A stretch of 64,000 nt of DNA from Mycolicibacterium sp. (GTDB taxonomy: Bacteria; Actinomycetota; Actinomycetes; Mycobacteriales; Mycobacteriaceae). Of this stretch, positions 17,324 to 30,400 are shown piece after piece. Position 1 is the stretch's first letter, and every line of letters starts with the position of its first letter. Location of the stretch: the NCBI GenBank assembly GCA_020637165.1, contig JACJWN010000005.1, forward strand, positions 186,001 to 250,000, in the 5' to 3' direction. The notes beneath the pieces were generated by a model, which was not told the DNA's origin, searched no databases, and was given only the letters and a program-made list of their open reading frames with translations. The position numbers and the translations under genes were made by a program.

Positions 17324-18532
17324 ATGAATAGCGCGATCGACGAGGTCAGTGCTCGATGTCATCGAGCCGTGCGGGCCGGCACGCTGGTCCTGCGCGGGAC
17401 TCCGGCCGCAGCCAGTTGGGTGCTGGGCTGGCTGGCCGCGGAGTTCTCCCCGCACGTCCTGACCGGTCACGTACTGTCCGCGCTGCCCGCGCCGCTGGAG
17501 CGGGCGGCCTCCGGGTTGGCGGCCCAGCGCGCCGACGACGTGCTCGACGAGGCGCTGACCGAGGCCTTCGGCGCCGACTACCTCTCGGCGGTCCACCACC
17601 CGCTGGAGTCCTACACCTCGCGTCGGCCGAACCTGGGCAGCCTGGTGGAGGCGATGCGCCACCGGCGCCGGTATGCCGCGGCAACCACCAACATCTCCTA
17701 CGGTCCGGGCGGGCGCAGCAATCTGCTCGACGTGTGGCGCCGTCCGGACCTGCCGGCCGGTCACCGGGCGCCGGTGCTGATCCAGATTCCCGGCGGTGGC
17801 TGGTCGCTGAACGACAAACGCGGACAGGCCTATCCGCTGATGACCCGGATGGTCGAGCTCGGCTGGATCTGCGTTTCGATCAACTACAGCCGCAGTCCAC
17901 GCAACGCCTGGCCGGCTCACATCGTCGACGTCAAGCGGGCCATCGCCTGGGTGCGCGCCAACATCGCCGACTTCGGCGGTGATCCCGAATTCATCGCGGT
18001 CACCGGCGGCTCGGCGGGCGGGCACCTGAGCTCGCTGGCGGCCCTGACTCCGGGAGATCGCACTCTCCAGCCGGGCTTCGAGGACGCCGACACCAGCGTG
18101 CAGGCCGCCGCCCCCTACTACGGGGTGTACGACCTCACCGACCACGGCGCCATGCACAAGCTGACCATGCCGCTGCTGGAGACCATGGTGATGCAGCGTC
18201 GGCTGGCCGAGAACCGGGAGCTGTACGAGGCCGCCTCGCCGACCCTGCGCGCCCACCGCGACGCCCCGCCGTTCTTCATCCTGCACGGCGAGAACGACGC
18301 GGTGGTGCCGCGATCCCAGGCCGAGGGGTTCGCCAACGCCCTACGCAGTGCCGGGGCCCCGACGGTGGCCTACGCCGAGATCCCCAACGCCCACCACTTC
18401 TTCGACGCCATCGCCACGCTGCGCTGCCAGATGGCGGCCGAATCGGTGGCGGCGTTCCTCGGCATCATCTACGGCCGCTACGTCCTGGCCGGCAGCGGTC
18501 GCAGGGCGGTGGCCGCCCGCTCGGCCGGTTGA
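17324..18532 (+). CDS. lipQ: Carboxylesterase, HSL/alpha-beta hydrolase family (LipQ-like)
   Basis: The protein has 402 residues from ATG 17324 (GGGAG and AGGA upstream); a GTG at 17276 would give 418, close to M. tuberculosis LipQ. The alpha/beta-hydrolase features are clear: oxyanion motif IPGGGW (Pro replaces His of HGGGW), nucleophile elbow GGSAGGH, acid in HGENDAVVP and His in NAHHFFD. There is no signal peptide; the N-terminal 100 residues are helical and amphipathic and may associate with membranes. It heads a same-strand block with WS/DGAT, plsC and plsB2, suggesting turnover of acylglycerols or other lipid esters. Substrate unknown. Confidence 0.85.
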   Translation: MNSAIDEVSARCHRAVRAGTLVLRGTPAAASWVLGWLAAEFSPHVLTGHVLSALPAPLERAASGLAAQRADDVLDEALTEAFGADYLSAVHHPLESYTSRRPNLGSLVEAMRHRRRYAAATTNISYGPGGRSNLLDVWRRPDLPAGHRAPVLIQIPGGGWSLNDKRGQAYPLMTRMVELGWICVSINYSRSPRNAWPAHIVDVKRAIAWVRANIADFGGDPEFIAVTGGSAGGHLSSLAALTPGDRTLQPGFEDADTSVQAAAPYYGVYDLTDHGAMHKLTMPLLETMVMQRRLAENRELYEAASPTLRAHRDAPPFFILHGENDAVVPRSQAEGFANALRSAGAPTVAYAEIPNAHHFFDAIATLRCQMAAESVAAFLGIIYGRYVLAGSGRRAVAARSAG

Positions 18533-18645
18533 CCCGGCCCGGTCGGCAATCGACCCCGCTGCTGCGGTAGTCGGACTAGCGTTGGGGGTCAGACGGCCCG
18601 GCGCCGGGCATTGCTTGCGGTGAGCGTGCGGTAAGGAGGTGTTCG

Positions 18646-20130
18646 ATGAGCGGCCCCGTGGACGCTTCCGGGCTGCCTTGCGAACTCGGTGCCTTCGATC
18701 TGCTGATGCACCGCGGCGAGGCCAACCCGCGGACCCGCTCGGGGATCATGGCGCTGGAGATCCTCGACACCTCCCCGAACTGGGAGCGGTTCCGCGAGCT
18801 CTTCGAGAACGCCTCGCGCAAGGTGCTGCGGTTGCGGCAGAAGGTGGTGATGCCGCCGCTGCCGACCGCGCCGGCCCGGTGGGTGGTCGATCCGGATTTC
18901 AACCTCGACTTTCACGTCCGCCGGGTCCGGGTTCCCGAGCCCGGGACGCTGCGCGACGTTCTTGACCTCGCCGAGGTGATGCTGCAGTCACCGCTCGACA
19001 TCTCCCGCCCGCTGTGGACGGCGACTCTCGTCGAGGGACTCGAGGGAGGCAAGGCGGCCACCCTGCTGCATCTGAGCCACGCCGTCACCGACGGGGTGGG
19101 CGCCACGGCGATGTTCGCCGAAATCTACGACCTCGAGCGTGACGCGAAGCCGCGGCCGACGCCACCGTTGCCGGTTCCGGAGGACATCACCGGCATAGAC
19201 CTGATGCGGGAGGGCATCGGTCATCTACCGGGCGTCCTCGTCGAGGGGGTCGCCGAAGCGGTGGCCGGCGGACTGGGACTGGTCGGCAAGGTGGTCAGCA
19301 GCCCGGGTTCAGCCCTTTTCGATGCCATCGACTATGTGCGTTCCGGTCGCCGGATGGTCCGCCGGGCCGCTGACCCGTCCCCGCTGCTGCGACGTCGGAG
19401 CCTGTCGACCCGGACCGAGGCGATCGAGATGAGGCTGGGGGACCTACACCGCGCCGCGCACGCGGCCGAAGGCTCGATCAATGACGCCTACCTGGCGGGC
19501 CTGTGCGGCGCGCTGCGGCGCTACCACGCCGAACTCGGCGTTCCGGTCAACTCGCTGCCCATGGCGGTTCCGGTGAACCTGCGCGCGGAGGCAGATCCGG
19601 CCGGCGGGAACCGGTTCGCCGGGGTCAACCTCGCCGCCCCGGTGGGCGTCGCCGATCCCGTCGCCCGCATCGGCAAGATCCGCAAGCAGATGATCTCCCG
19701 GCGTGAGGAGGCCGCCATCGACCTGATCGGTGCGGTGGCCCCGGTGCTGACCCTGCTGCCGGATCCGGTCCTGGAGGCCATGAGCGGATCGGTGATCGCC
19801 TCCGACGTCCAGGCCAGCAATGTGCCTATCTATCCGGGCGACACCTACATCGCCGGAGCGAAGGTGTTGCGGCAGTTCGGCATCGGCCCGCTGCCCGGAG
19901 TCGCGATGATGGTGGTGCTGATCTCGCGCGGCGGCTTCGCCACCGTCACCACCCGCTACGACCGGGCCGCCGTCTCCGAACCGGACTTGTGGGCCCGGTG
20001 TCTGCGCGAGGGTTTCGACGAGGTTCTCGCCCTGGCCGGAGACCCGCACCCGAGGGTGGTGCCCGCGTCGTTCCCTGACCGTCCGGACGGATCCCGCCCG
20101 TCCACGAAGAGATCGGTGGCTTATTCATGA
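18646..20130 (+). CDS. Wax ester synthase/diacylglycerol acyltransferase (WS/DGAT) family protein
   Basis: The 494-residue protein starts at ATG 18646 with a strong AAGGAGGTG ribosome site. Family features are [16 protein letters not shown] near the N-terminus, [20 protein letters not shown], the active-site segment [12 protein letters not shown], and a C-terminal condensation-like domain ([23 protein letters not shown]). The catalytic HHxxxDG motif reads SHAVTDG: the second His and the Asp-Gly are kept while the first His is Ser. It would esterify an alcohol (diacylglycerol or fatty alcohol) with acyl-CoA. The last 4 bases overlap the plsC start. Position equals Rv2484c. Confidence 0.87.
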   Translation: MSGPVDASGLPCELGAFDLLMHRGEANPRTRSGIMALEILDTSPNWERFRELFENASRKVLRLRQKVVMPPLPTAPARWVVDPDFNLDFHVRRVRVPEPGTLRDVLDLAEVMLQSPLDISRPLWTATLVEGLEGGKAATLLHLSHAVTDGVGATAMFAEIYDLERDAKPRPTPPLPVPEDITGIDLMREGIGHLPGVLVEGVAEAVAGGLGLVGKVVSSPGSALFDAIDYVRSGRRMVRRAADPSPLLRRRSLSTRTEAIEMRLGDLHRAAHAAEGSINDAYLAGLCGALRRYHAELGVPVNSLPMAVPVNLRAEADPAGGNRFAGVNLAAPVGVADPVARIGKIRKQMISRREEAAIDLIGAVAPVLTLLPDPVLEAMSGSVIASDVQASNVPIYPGDTYIAGAKVLRQFGIGPLPGVAMMVVLISRGGFATVTTRYDRAAVSEPDLWARCLREGFDEVLALAGDPHPRVVPASFPDRPDGSRPSTKRSVAYS

Positions 20131-21842
20131 GCGACACAACCGCCAAGGGTGCAGCGGAATTGCGCCTTCCCGGTTCGGTGGCCGAGGTCATGGCCAGCCC
20201 GGCCGGGCCTCAGGTCGGAGCGTTCTTCGACGTCGACGGCACCCTGGTCGCCGGCTTCACGGGAGTGATCCTGACCCGTGAGCGGTTCCGCAGCCGCGAT
20301 ATGGGCGTCGGCGAACTCATCAGCATGGTCGCGGCCGGCCTCAACCACCAGTTCGGCCGGATGGAGTTCGAGGAACTCATCAACAAAGCCACCGACGTGC
20401 TGCGTGGCCGTCCGCTCTCGGACCTGCAACAGATCGGGCAGCGGCTGTTCTCCGAGAAGATCGAGAAGCGGATCTACCCGGAGATGCGGGATCTGGTGCA
20501 GGCCCACATCGAGCGGGGGCACACCGTGGTCCTCAGTTCGTCCGCGCTGACCATCCAGGTGGAGCCGGTGGCTCGCTTCCTGGGCATCCCCAACGTGCTG
20601 ACCAACCAGTTCGAGACCGACCAGGACGGCGTGCTGACCGGCAAGGTGGTCACGCCGATCCTGTGGGGACCGGGCAAGGCCAACGCCGTGCAGAAGTTCG
20701 CGGCCGACCACGACATCGACCTTAAACAGAGCTACTTCTATGCCGACGGTGACGAGGATCTGGCGCTGATGCACCTGGTCGGCAACCCGCGCCCGACCAA
20801 CCCTGGCGAAAAGATGGCCGAGGTGGCGCGCAAGCGCGGCTGGCCGATCCTGCGCTTCTCCAGCCGCGGCCGCGGGGGTCTGATCGGCCAGGTCCGCACC
20901 CTGCTGGGGGTAGGGTCGATCGTGCCCGCGGCCTACGGGGCCATCGGTTGGGGGCTGCTGACCTTCAACCGGCGCCGTGGCGTGAACTTCTTCACCACTG
21001 CCTTCCCGCAGATGTTGCTGGCCCTCAACGGGGTTCGGCTGAACATCCTCGGTGAGGAGAATCTGAAGAAGCAGCGGCCGGCGGTGTTCATCTTCAACCA
21101 CCGCAACAACTTCGACCCGGTTCTGGTGGCCTCGATGGTCAAGGACAACTGGACCGGTGTGGGCAAGAAGGAGCTGGAGAACGACCCGGTGGTGGGCACC
21201 CTGGGCAAGCTCGTCGACACCATCTTCATCGACCGGGAGGACCCGAAGAAAGCGGTCGAGTCCCTCAAACAGGCCGAGGAACTCACCAAGAAGGGCCTGT
21301 CGGTGGTGATCGCGCCGGAGGGCACCCGCCTGGATACCAGGGCGGTGGGTCAGTTCAAGAAGGGTCCGTTCCGGCTGGCCATGTCCGCCGGGGTGCCCAT
21401 CGTCCCGATCGTGATCCGCAACGCCGAGCAGATCTCCGCGCGGGACTCCTCCACCCTGCATCCCGGCACGGTCGACGTCGTCGTCTATCCGCCGATCTCG
21501 CTGCAGGATTGGACGTTGGACAACCTTTCCGATCGGATCGCCGAGGTCCGCCAGCTGTATATCGACACGCTGAAGAACTGGCCGTTGGACAAGGTGCCCG
21601 CGGCGGCTATCTACCGACGCACGCCGGCCAAGAAGGCAGCCCCCAAGAAGGTGCCAGCCAAGAAGGCTGCCGCCAGAAAGGCGCCGGCCAAGAAGGCTGC
21701 CGCCAAAAAGGCGCCGGCCAAGAAGGCTGCCGCCAAGAAGGTGCCCGTTAAAAAGGCGGCCGCCAAGAAGGCGCCCGTGAAGAAGGCCGCTGAGACCACC
21801 ACCCAGAAGAAATCGCAGACGAGAGTGAGGGGACGCCGGTGA
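20127..21842 (+). CDS. plsC: Bifunctional HAD phosphatase / 1-acylglycerol-3-phosphate acyltransferase
   Basis: The protein has 571 residues. The first 250 form a HAD domain ([12 protein letters not shown] nucleophile segment, [22 protein letters not shown]). The next 250 form a PlsC acyltransferase ([14 protein letters not shown] with the His-x4-Asp motif, [16 protein letters not shown]). The fusion fits making phosphatidic acid and possibly dephosphorylating a phospholipid intermediate. Residues 499-571 are a Lys/Ala/Pro-rich tail resembling histone H1 or the HupB tail. ATG 20127 overlaps the preceding stop, and the stop overlaps the plsB2 GTG, so all three are coupled. The gene is equivalent to Rv2483c. 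Its location is the cytoplasmic face of the membrane. Confidence 0.9.
   Translation: MSDTTAKGAAELRLPGSVAEVMASPAGPQVGAFFDVDGTLVAGFTGVILTRERFRSRDMGVGELISMVAAGLNHQFGRMEFEELINKATDVLRGRPLSDLQQIGQRLFSEKIEKRIYPEMRDLVQAHIERGHTVVLSSSALTIQVEPVARFLGIPNVLTNQFETDQDGVLTGKVVTPILWGPGKANAVQKFAADHDIDLKQSYFYADGDEDLALMHLVGNPRPTNPGEKMAEVARKRGWPILRFSSRGRGGLIGQVRTLLGVGSIVPAAYGAIGWGLLTFNRRRGVNFFTTAFPQMLLALNGVRLNILGEENLKKQRPAVFIFNHRNNFDPVLVASMVKDNWTGVGKKELENDPVVGTLGKLVDTIFIDREDPKKAVESLKQAEELTKKGLSVVIAPEGTRLDTRAVGQFKKGPFRLAMSAGVPIVPIVIRNAEQISARDSSTLHPGTVDVVVYPPISLQDWTLDNLSDRIAEVRQLYIDTLKNWPLDKVPAAAIYRRTPAKKAAPKKVPAKKAAARKAPAKKAAAKKAPAKKAAAKKVPVKKAAAKKAPVKKAAETTTQKKSQTRVRGRR
21621..21800 (+). repeat. 30-base coding repeat giving a lysine-alanine-proline tail
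   Basis: About six tandem 30-base units, imperfect, encode ten-residue blocks such as [20 protein letters not shown] and [10 protein letters not shown] at the end of PlsC. The central units are nearly identical at the DNA level, so copy number is likely to vary between strains. Confidence 0.85.
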
Positions 21843-24172
21843 GCGCCGCCGACTATCTCGCCGACTTCAGCACAACCGACGACGCTCTGGTGCTGGCCTC
21901 GGTCTCATCCAGAGCCGAGGCCGATTTGCTCAACGACTGGCTGCGGGCGCAGCGTCGCGCCCATCCCGACACCAGGGTCGAGGTGCTGCGGCTCCCGCAC
22001 AGCGACGCTTCGCCGCAGATGGTCGACCAACTGGCCGACACCCTCGAGGGCCCCGGTGATCGCACCGTCATCCCGGTACGGGTGTTCTGGGTACCGGGCG
22101 GGCTGCCCACCCGGGTGAAGCTGGCGGGCCTGTTGTCCGGTCGCGACACCTACCGTCCGCCAGAGATGCTGCAGCGCGCGATCCTCAAGAAGGACCGGTC
22201 CCGGGCTCGTATCGTCGCCGGCGAGCCGGCCAAGGTCTCCGAACTGCGTCAGCTGTGGCAGGAAAACACCGTCGGGGACAGCCCTCGTGACTTCGCCCAG
22301 TTCGTCCTGCGCCGAGCGAACCTGGCGGTCGAGCGGATCGAATTGCGTTTGCTCGGACCGGAATACAAGTCGCCGCGGCTGATCACCGACGAGTTGATGG
22401 CGTCCTCGCGCTTCATGGAGGGGATGGCTGGGATTCCCGGGGCCAGCCCGGAGAAGGCCGAGGAGATGCTCGACGAGCTGGCCACCGGATGGAGCAGGTT
22501 CTCTGTCGACCTGATCCCCAACCTCGGCCGGGCCATCTTCAGCAGGGGATTCGATCCCCGGATCGACTACGACCAGGCGCAGATCGAGGCGATGCGCCGC
22601 GCCCTGGAAGACCACCCGGCGGTGTTTCTCTGGTCGCACCGTTCTTACCTCGACGGGGTGGTGGTCCCGGTCGCCCTGCAGGAGAACAAGCTGCCCCCGG
22701 CCTGCACCTTCGCCGGGATCAACCTGTCCTTCGGCTTCATGGGTCCGCTGATGCGGCGGTCCGGGGTGATCTTCCTGCGTCGCAGGCTCGATGATCCGCT
22801 GTACAAGTACGTGTTGCGGCAGTTCGTCGGCTACATCGTGCAGAAGCGTTTCAATCTAAGCTGGTCGATCGAAGGCACCCGGTCGCGAACCGGAAAGATG
22901 TTGCCGCCCAAGCTCGGTCTGCTGTCCTACGTTGCCGACGCTTACCTCGACGGCCGCAGTGAGGACATCCTTCTGCAGCCAACGTCGATCAGCTTCGATC
23001 AGCTCCACGAGACCACTGAGTACGCGGCCTACGCGCGGGGCGGGGAGAAGATCCCTGAGGGCGCCGAGTGGCTCTACAAGTTCATCAAGGCTCAGGGCGA
23101 GCGCAACTACGGCAAGATCTACGTCCGCTTCCCGGAGGCGGTGTCGATGCGCCAGTACCTCGGTGAGCCGGGCGGGCCGATGGCCAAGGACGAGGCCGCC
23201 AAACGGCTGGCGATGCAGAAGATGGCCATCGAGGTTTCCTGGCGGATCCTTCGGGCCACGCCGATCAACGCCAACAGCCTGGTCTCGGCGGTGCTGCTGG
23301 CCACCCGGGGGAGGGCGTTGACGCTGCGGCAGTTGCACCACACTCTGCAGGCCTCGCTGGATTATCTGCAGCGCAAGCAGACGCCGATGACGAACAGCGC
23401 CTTGCGGCTTCATTCCACCGAGGGGGTGCGGGCCGCCGTGGACGCGCTGTCCAACGGCAACCCGGTAACCCGTATCGACGGCGGGCACGAGCCGGTGTGG
23501 AAGATCGAGCCTCAGCACGAGCACGAGGCGGCCTTTTACCGCAATTCGTTGATCCACGCCTTCCTGGAGACCTCCATCGTCGAGCTGGCGCTGGTCCACG
23601 CTGCCCGGGCGGCGGAAGGCGAACGGGTGGATGCGTTCTGGGCGCAGGCGATGCGGTTGCGTGCGCTGCTGAAGTTCGACTTCTACTTCGCCGATTCGGC
23701 CACCTTCCGCAAGAACCTCGCCGAGGAACTGAGCTGGAACCAGGATTGGCAGGCCCAACTCGACGCCGGGCCGGAGGCGGTTGACGCCTTGTTGCGGGCC
23801 AAGCGGCCGCTGATGGCCAACGCGATGCTCCGCCCGTTCTTCGAGGCGTACGAGATCGTGGCCGACGTGCTCTGTGACGCGCCGACCGACATCGGGGACA
23901 AGGAACTCAGCGAGCGGGCGCTGGGCGTCGGAAACCAATACGCGGCACAGGGGTTGGTGAGCAGCACCGAGTCGGTGTCGGCACTGTTGTTCCCGACCGC
24001 GCGCAAGGTCGCCGCGGACCAGAAGCTGATGGAACCGGCGCCCGATCTTCGCGAGCGACGGCGCGCCTTCCTCAACGAGTTGCGGGTCATCATCGCCGAT
24101 ATGGAACGTATTCACCTGCTGGCCCGTGAACAGTTCGCGGCTCGCGAGGCGATGGTCCGCTCGTCGAATTGA
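21839..24172 (+). CDS. plsB2: Glycerol-3-phosphate acyltransferase
   Basis: The 777-residue protein is of the PlsB family, catalysing the first acylation of glycerol-3-phosphate. Motifs in order are: [12 protein letters not shown] (block I, His-x4-Asp), [20 protein letters not shown] (block II), [18 protein letters not shown] (block III) and [11 protein letters not shown] (block IV). The GTG start at 21839 overlaps the plsC stop. Together with plsC it supplies phosphatidic acid for phospholipid and triacylglycerol synthesis. The WS/DGAT gene two positions upstream could then act on diacylglycerol. It matches Rv2482c in position and length. Membrane-associated by family, without clear transmembrane helices. 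Confidence 0.93.
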   Translation: MSAADYLADFSTTDDALVLASVSSRAEADLLNDWLRAQRRAHPDTRVEVLRLPHSDASPQMVDQLADTLEGPGDRTVIPVRVFWVPGGLPTRVKLAGLLSGRDTYRPPEMLQRAILKKDRSRARIVAGEPAKVSELRQLWQENTVGDSPRDFAQFVLRRANLAVERIELRLLGPEYKSPRLITDELMASSRFMEGMAGIPGASPEKAEEMLDELATGWSRFSVDLIPNLGRAIFSRGFDPRIDYDQAQIEAMRRALEDHPAVFLWSHRSYLDGVVVPVALQENKLPPACTFAGINLSFGFMGPLMRRSGVIFLRRRLDDPLYKYVLRQFVGYIVQKRFNLSWSIEGTRSRTGKMLPPKLGLLSYVADAYLDGRSEDILLQPTSISFDQLHETTEYAAYARGGEKIPEGAEWLYKFIKAQGERNYGKIYVRFPEAVSMRQYLGEPGGPMAKDEAAKRLAMQKMAIEVSWRILRATPINANSLVSAVLLATRGRALTLRQLHHTLQASLDYLQRKQTPMTNSALRLHSTEGVRAAVDALSNGNPVTRIDGGHEPVWKIEPQHEHEAAFYRNSLIHAFLETSIVELALVHAARAAEGERVDAFWAQAMRLRALLKFDFYFADSATFRKNLAEELSWNQDWQAQLDAGPEAVDALLRAKRPLMANAMLRPFFEAYEIVADVLCDAPTDIGDKELSERALGVGNQYAAQGLVSSTESVSALLFPTARKVAADQKLMEPAPDLRERRRAFLNELRVIIADMERIHLLAREQFAAREAMVRSSN

Positions 24173-24255
24173 ATGTCCGGGCATAGCTGCTGAGCTGCTG
24201 ATAAGGTCCGAGCGGCCCGCGAGGCGGGGTGCCCGATGTGCGGAGGAGATTCTTG

Positions 24256-24993
24256 ATGAGGACCAGTGTCGCGGCCTGTGGTGCCGTTGTCGTTGCGGCG
24301 GGGCTGATCGGTGCTGGGCTGGCCGGCTGCTCTGCGAAGGTGGAGACCAAGGTCGCCAAGTCGGTGAGCGCCGCCGACCTACAGACCAAGCTGACCGAGC
24401 AACTCACCGAGGCGGGAAATGCGCCGGAATCGGTGAACTGCAAGGACGAATTGGTCGGCGAGGTGGGCAAGTCCACCATGTGCGACGTGGTCTTCAGTGA
24501 TACCAACAGCGTCGAGGCCACGGTTACCACTACAGGGGTCGACGAGTCCGGCATCTCCTTCGATCTGTCTCCCTCGCTGACGAAAGAGCAATTGGAGAAA
24601 GGCGTTTCGGGCCTGACCAACGCCACGGCCGTCAGCTGCGACTCCGGTCTTGAGGGCGCGATCGGTGAGACCACGACCTGCGAGGTGACCGTCGACGGCG
24701 TCGTCAGCAAGCGCGTCGCCGCCATCGACGGGGTCAACGGGCTGATGATGGACCTCTCGGTGGTCCCGGTGGTGCCCAAGGAGCAGTTGGGGGAGATCCT
24801 CATGCAGCGGCTCAACGCCGACGGCACACCGGCTGAGACCGTCGACTGCGAGTCCGATGCCATTGCCAAGCCCGGCACCTCGGTCGAATGCGTGGCCGTC
24901 ACCGGTGACGAGAAGCGTGGTTACGACGTGTCGGTGACGACCGTCGAGGGTGACAACGTCGGTATCGACTACTCGGACTCGGCCACCCCGTAA
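24256..24993 (+). CDS. Lipoprotein with three DUF4333-type modules
   Basis: The protein has 245 residues from ATG 24256 (GGAGGAG 8 bases upstream). The signal peptide ends in lipobox LAGC, with Cys25 as the lipidated residue. The mature part has three similar modules of about 75 residues. Each has a Cys pair about 15-17 residues apart (VNCKDE...TMCDV, VSCDSG...TTCEV, VDCESD...VECVAV), the hallmark of DUF4333. The cysteines probably make one disulfide per module on the outer face of the membrane. Function unknown. It follows plsB2 by about 80 bases and may be transcribed with it. Confidence 0.83.
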   Translation: MRTSVAACGAVVVAAGLIGAGLAGCSAKVETKVAKSVSAADLQTKLTEQLTEAGNAPESVNCKDELVGEVGKSTMCDVVFSDTNSVEATVTTTGVDESGISFDLSPSLTKEQLEKGVSGLTNATAVSCDSGLEGAIGETTTCEVTVDGVVSKRVAAIDGVNGLMMDLSVVPVVPKEQLGEILMQRLNADGTPAETVDCESDAIAKPGTSVECVAVTGDEKRGYDVSVTTVEGDNVGIDYSDSATP

Positions 24994-25212
24994 CAGGGCC
25001 TCGATGCGAGCCCGGTTAGGCGCCGGGTGGAACCCGCTCAGCCCGGCGGCTCTGCTGGTAGGCGAGGTCGCCGCTCCGACAGCGAACGCTCATCCCCAGT
25101 CGGCGCTCTTTCCACAGCTCGACGGATTTCCGGTACTCGACGTGTGCTGGCCGTCGGCGACGGGGTGCTCACTGTAGGTGCGACAACCGCACCGACTGAG
25201 AGGACCGCAGCC

Positions 25213-25686
25213 ATGTTCGAGACACCGATCACCGTCGTCGGACGGATCGTCACCGATCCGCGCCGCCGCATCGTGGGCGACCAGGAGGTGATCAGCTTCC
25301 GGGTGGCCAGTAACTCCCGCCGCCGGACCCCGGAGGGCACCTGGGAGCCGGGTAACTCGCTGTTCGTCACGGTCAACTGCTGGGGAAGGCTGGTCACCGG
25401 GGTCGGTGCCGCCCTGTACAAGGGTGCCGCGGTTATCGCGGTGGGCACCGTGCACACCAGCGAGTACGAGGACCGAGAGGGGATCAAGCGATCCTCGCTG
25501 GACATGCGGGCGACCGCGGTGGGCCCAGACCTGGGTCGGGTGATCGCGCGCATCGAGCAGCCGCCGCAGTCCAGGACGTCCCCCGAGGCCGTCGCCGACG
25601 ACGGGACGGGGGACGGGGTCGTTGACGGTGTCGCGGACGGGACCGTGGAGGGCAGCGAGTCCGAGAACCTGATGCTGTCCGCCTGA
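25213..25686 (+). CDS. ssb: Single-stranded DNA-binding protein paralogue (SsbB type)
   Basis: The 157-residue protein has an OB fold in residues 1-115 (ETPITVVGRIVTDPRRR, VISFRVASNSRR, LFVTVNCWGRL, VIAVGTVHTSEYEDREG). The tail is short and acidic. The C-terminal end is ENLMLSA, not the DDDIPF tip through which the main SSB recruits repair proteins. It is therefore the second mycobacterial SSB (Rv2478c-like), not the essential one next to rpsF. Start ATG 25213 was chosen from homology of the N-terminus; GAGAGGA lies upstream. A hairpin follows the stop. Confidence 0.88.
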   Translation: MFETPITVVGRIVTDPRRRIVGDQEVISFRVASNSRRRTPEGTWEPGNSLFVTVNCWGRLVTGVGAALYKGAAVIAVGTVHTSEYEDREGIKRSSLDMRATAVGPDLGRVIARIEQPPQSRTSPEAVADDGTGDGVVDGVADGTVEGSESENLMLSA

Positions 25687-25698
25687 GACCGCCGGGCG

Positions 25699-25725
25699 GT
25701 CGCGCCGGTTCGGTTCCGGCGCGAC
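25699..25725 (+). terminator. Hairpin after the ssb gene
   Basis: GTCGCGCCGG (25699-25708) pairs perfectly with CCGGCGCGAC (25716-25725) around a 7-base loop, starting 13 bases after the ssb stop. A second small palindrome (25687-25701) abuts it. There is no T-run, as is common for mycobacterial intrinsic terminators. Confidence 0.5.
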
Positions 25726-25773
25726 TGTCAGGCGGCATCGGGTGCCCGGTGGCGCCGCACCTAGGATGGGCGC

Positions 25774-27450
<1,677 letters not shown>

Positions 27451-27460
27451 TGTCTCGGCT

Positions 27461-30400
27461 GTGATGCCCGGCCAGAGCACTTCTGATCTCGAGCAGGCTT
27501 ATGCCGCTACCTACCGAGGCCCCCATGGGGGGGCGCTGCTGGATAGCGCCGAGGCGCCCGAGGAGCAGACGGCGACGGTGCCCCCGGCGCTGATAGCCGC
27601 ACAGGAACGCCTCGCCGAGCGACGGCGCATCGGAGAGACCCTGGTCGAGGTCTCCGGGGCGGATGACTCGGGCGGTTTCGGTCCCGCGCTGCAGATCGTC
27701 ACCGATCAAGCCGACACGTTGCTGGACTCGGTCACCGTGCTGCTGCACCGGTTGGGGGTCGGCTACGTCGCGCTGATGCATCCGGCGGTGTTGGTTCGTC
27801 GCGACGCCGAGGGGACGCTCACCGAGGTCCGGCCCAGTGGTGGCCAGGGCACCCCCGAGATGATCGAGGAGTCCTGGATTCATATCCAGCTGTCCCCGAC
27901 GGTCAATCAGCGAGCGCTGGCCGAAGCCGTCCGGTTGCTGCCGAAGGTGGTCGCCGACGCCCGCCAGGTCGCCCATGACTCCGCGGCGATGAACGCCACC
28001 CTGCTTTCGCTGGCCCACGAGATCGCCGCCGACGACGGCACCCGGTTCCCCGGATCCGATCGCATGGACGTCTCCTACTTGCTGCGCTGGCTAGGCGACG
28101 GGCACTTCGTGCTGCTTGGATCCCAGCGCTGCACCGTGCAGGAAGGGGTGGCCGCGGTCGACGAGTCAAGCCGGCTGGGTGTGGCGGTGTTGCGCACCGA
28201 TGTGCTGCCCGAGCTGAGTCGGCCAGGCGAACTGGTGTCGCTGGCCTCGGCCACCCTGCCGAGCTTCCTGCGCTACGGCGCGTACCCCTACATCGTCGTG
28301 GTGCGCGAAGCGTCCGGCGAGCACGTCATCGAGCACCGCTTCGTCGGCTTGTTCACCGTCGCGGCGATGAACGCGAACGTTCTGGATATTCCCTTGATCT
28401 CCCGGCGGGTCCAGCAGGCGCTGGCAATGTCCCAGGACGACCCGAGCCACCCCGGCCAGTTGATGCTTGACATCATCCAGACCATCCCGCGCTCGGAGCT
28501 GTTCACCCTGTCGGCCGAACAACTGCTGGACACCTCCGATGCGGTGATCGACCTTGGCTCGCGCCGCCGTGCCCTGCTGTTCGTCCGGACCGACCGGCTT
28601 GGTCACTTCGTTTCCTGCCTGGTGTACCTGCCGCGGGATCGATACACCACCGCCGTTCGGCTGGCCATGCAAGACATCCTGATGCGCGAGTTCGGTGGTG
28701 TGAGCATCGACTACGCCGCGCGTGTCAGTGAATCTCCCTGGGCGGTAGTGCATTTCACTGTCCGGCTTCCCGACGGTCCGGAACGCCCCGCGGTGGACAC
28801 CTCCGAGTCCAACCGCGCCCGCATCCAGGATCTGCTCACCGCCACCACCCGCACCTGGGCTGACCGGTTGCTGGCCTCGGCCCAGTCCGGTGCCATCGAC
28901 GGCGCGATCGCCGAGTACTACGCCGCGGCGCTGCCGGAGGAGTTCAAACAGGCGGTCAAACCGGACGAGGCGATCACCGACATCGGCATCATCGAGTCGC
29001 TGGGGCCGGATTCGGTGCGGCTGCAGCTGGAGCCCGGCGAGGTGCACCGCGAGGCCTTCCTGACCTGGTATCTGGGCGGGGTCTCGGCGTCGCTGAGTCA
29101 ATTGCTGCCGGTGCTGCAGTGTATGGGCGTCGAGGTGCTCGAGGAACGACCCTTCGCCGTGACCCGGCCAGAGGGCCTGACCGTCTGGATCTATCAGTTC
29201 AAGATCCGCCCGGAGGCCTCCGTTCCGGAACTGGCCGAGAACGACGACTGGGAATCGACCGCCGCCCGGTTCACCGACGCCGTCACCGCGATCTGGGAAG
29301 GACGCGTCGAGGTCGACCGTTTCAACGAACTGGTCCTGCGGGCCGGCCTGACCTGGCAGCAAGTCACGCTGCTGCGAACCTACGCCAAATACCTGCGCCA
29401 GGCCGGATTCCCCTACAGCCAGTACCACATCGAGTCGGTGCTGGCGGAGAACACCTCCACCGCGCGTTCGCTGGTCACGCTGTTTGAGGCGATGTTCGAC
29501 CCGGAGTCCGCAGCCAGGGGCCTGGACGCCAAGGCGGCAGCTCTGGCCGTCGCCGCCGATATCGACGCATTGACCAGTCTGGACACCGACCGGGTGCTGC
29601 GGGCTTTCGCCTCCATGCTTGAGGCGACCCTGCGCACCAACTTCTACGTCAAGAGTCCCGACTCCGCGCGGGCCCGAAACGTGGTGTCGATCAAGCTGAA
29701 CCCGGAACTCATCGACGAGCTCCCGCTGCCACGGCCAAAGTTCGAGATCTTCGTCTACTCGCCACGGGTCGAGGGGGTGCACCTGCGATTCGGTCCGGTC
29801 GCCCGCGGCGGCCTGCGCTGGTCGGACCGGCGGGAGGACTTCCGCACCGAGGTCCTCGGCCTGGTCAAGGCGCAGGCGGTCAAGAACGCCGTCATCGTGC
29901 CGGTCGGCGCCAAGGGCGGATTCGTCGTCAAGCAGCCCCCGGCGCCCACCGGCGACGCCACGACGGACCGGGAGAACTTCCGCGACGAGGGAGTGGCCTG
30001 CTACCGGCTGTTCGTCTCGGGCCTGCTGGACCTCACCGACAACGTCGAGGTCGGGAGCGGGCGGGTCGTCACCCCGCCCGGTGTGGTTCGCCGCGACGGT
30101 GACGACGCCTATCTGGTCGTCGCCGCCGACAAGGGCACCGCCACGTTCTCCGATATCGCCAACGACGTCGCGAAGTCCTACGGCTTCTGGCTCGGTGACG
30201 CGTTCGCCTCCGGGGGGTCGGTGGGCTATGACCACAAGGCGATGGGCATCACCGCCAAGGGCGCCTGGGAGTCGGTCAAACGGCACTTCCGGGAGATGGG
30301 CGTGGACACCCAGTCCGAGGACTTCACCGTCGTAGGTGTCGGCGATATGAGCGGCGACGTGTTCGGCAACGGGATGCTGCTCTCCGAGCACATTCGGCTG

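Noticed and set aside
21621-21800. CRISPR-like array
   Set aside because: The 30-base units are contiguous coding repeats without spacers. No CRISPR array or cas gene was seen in the window.
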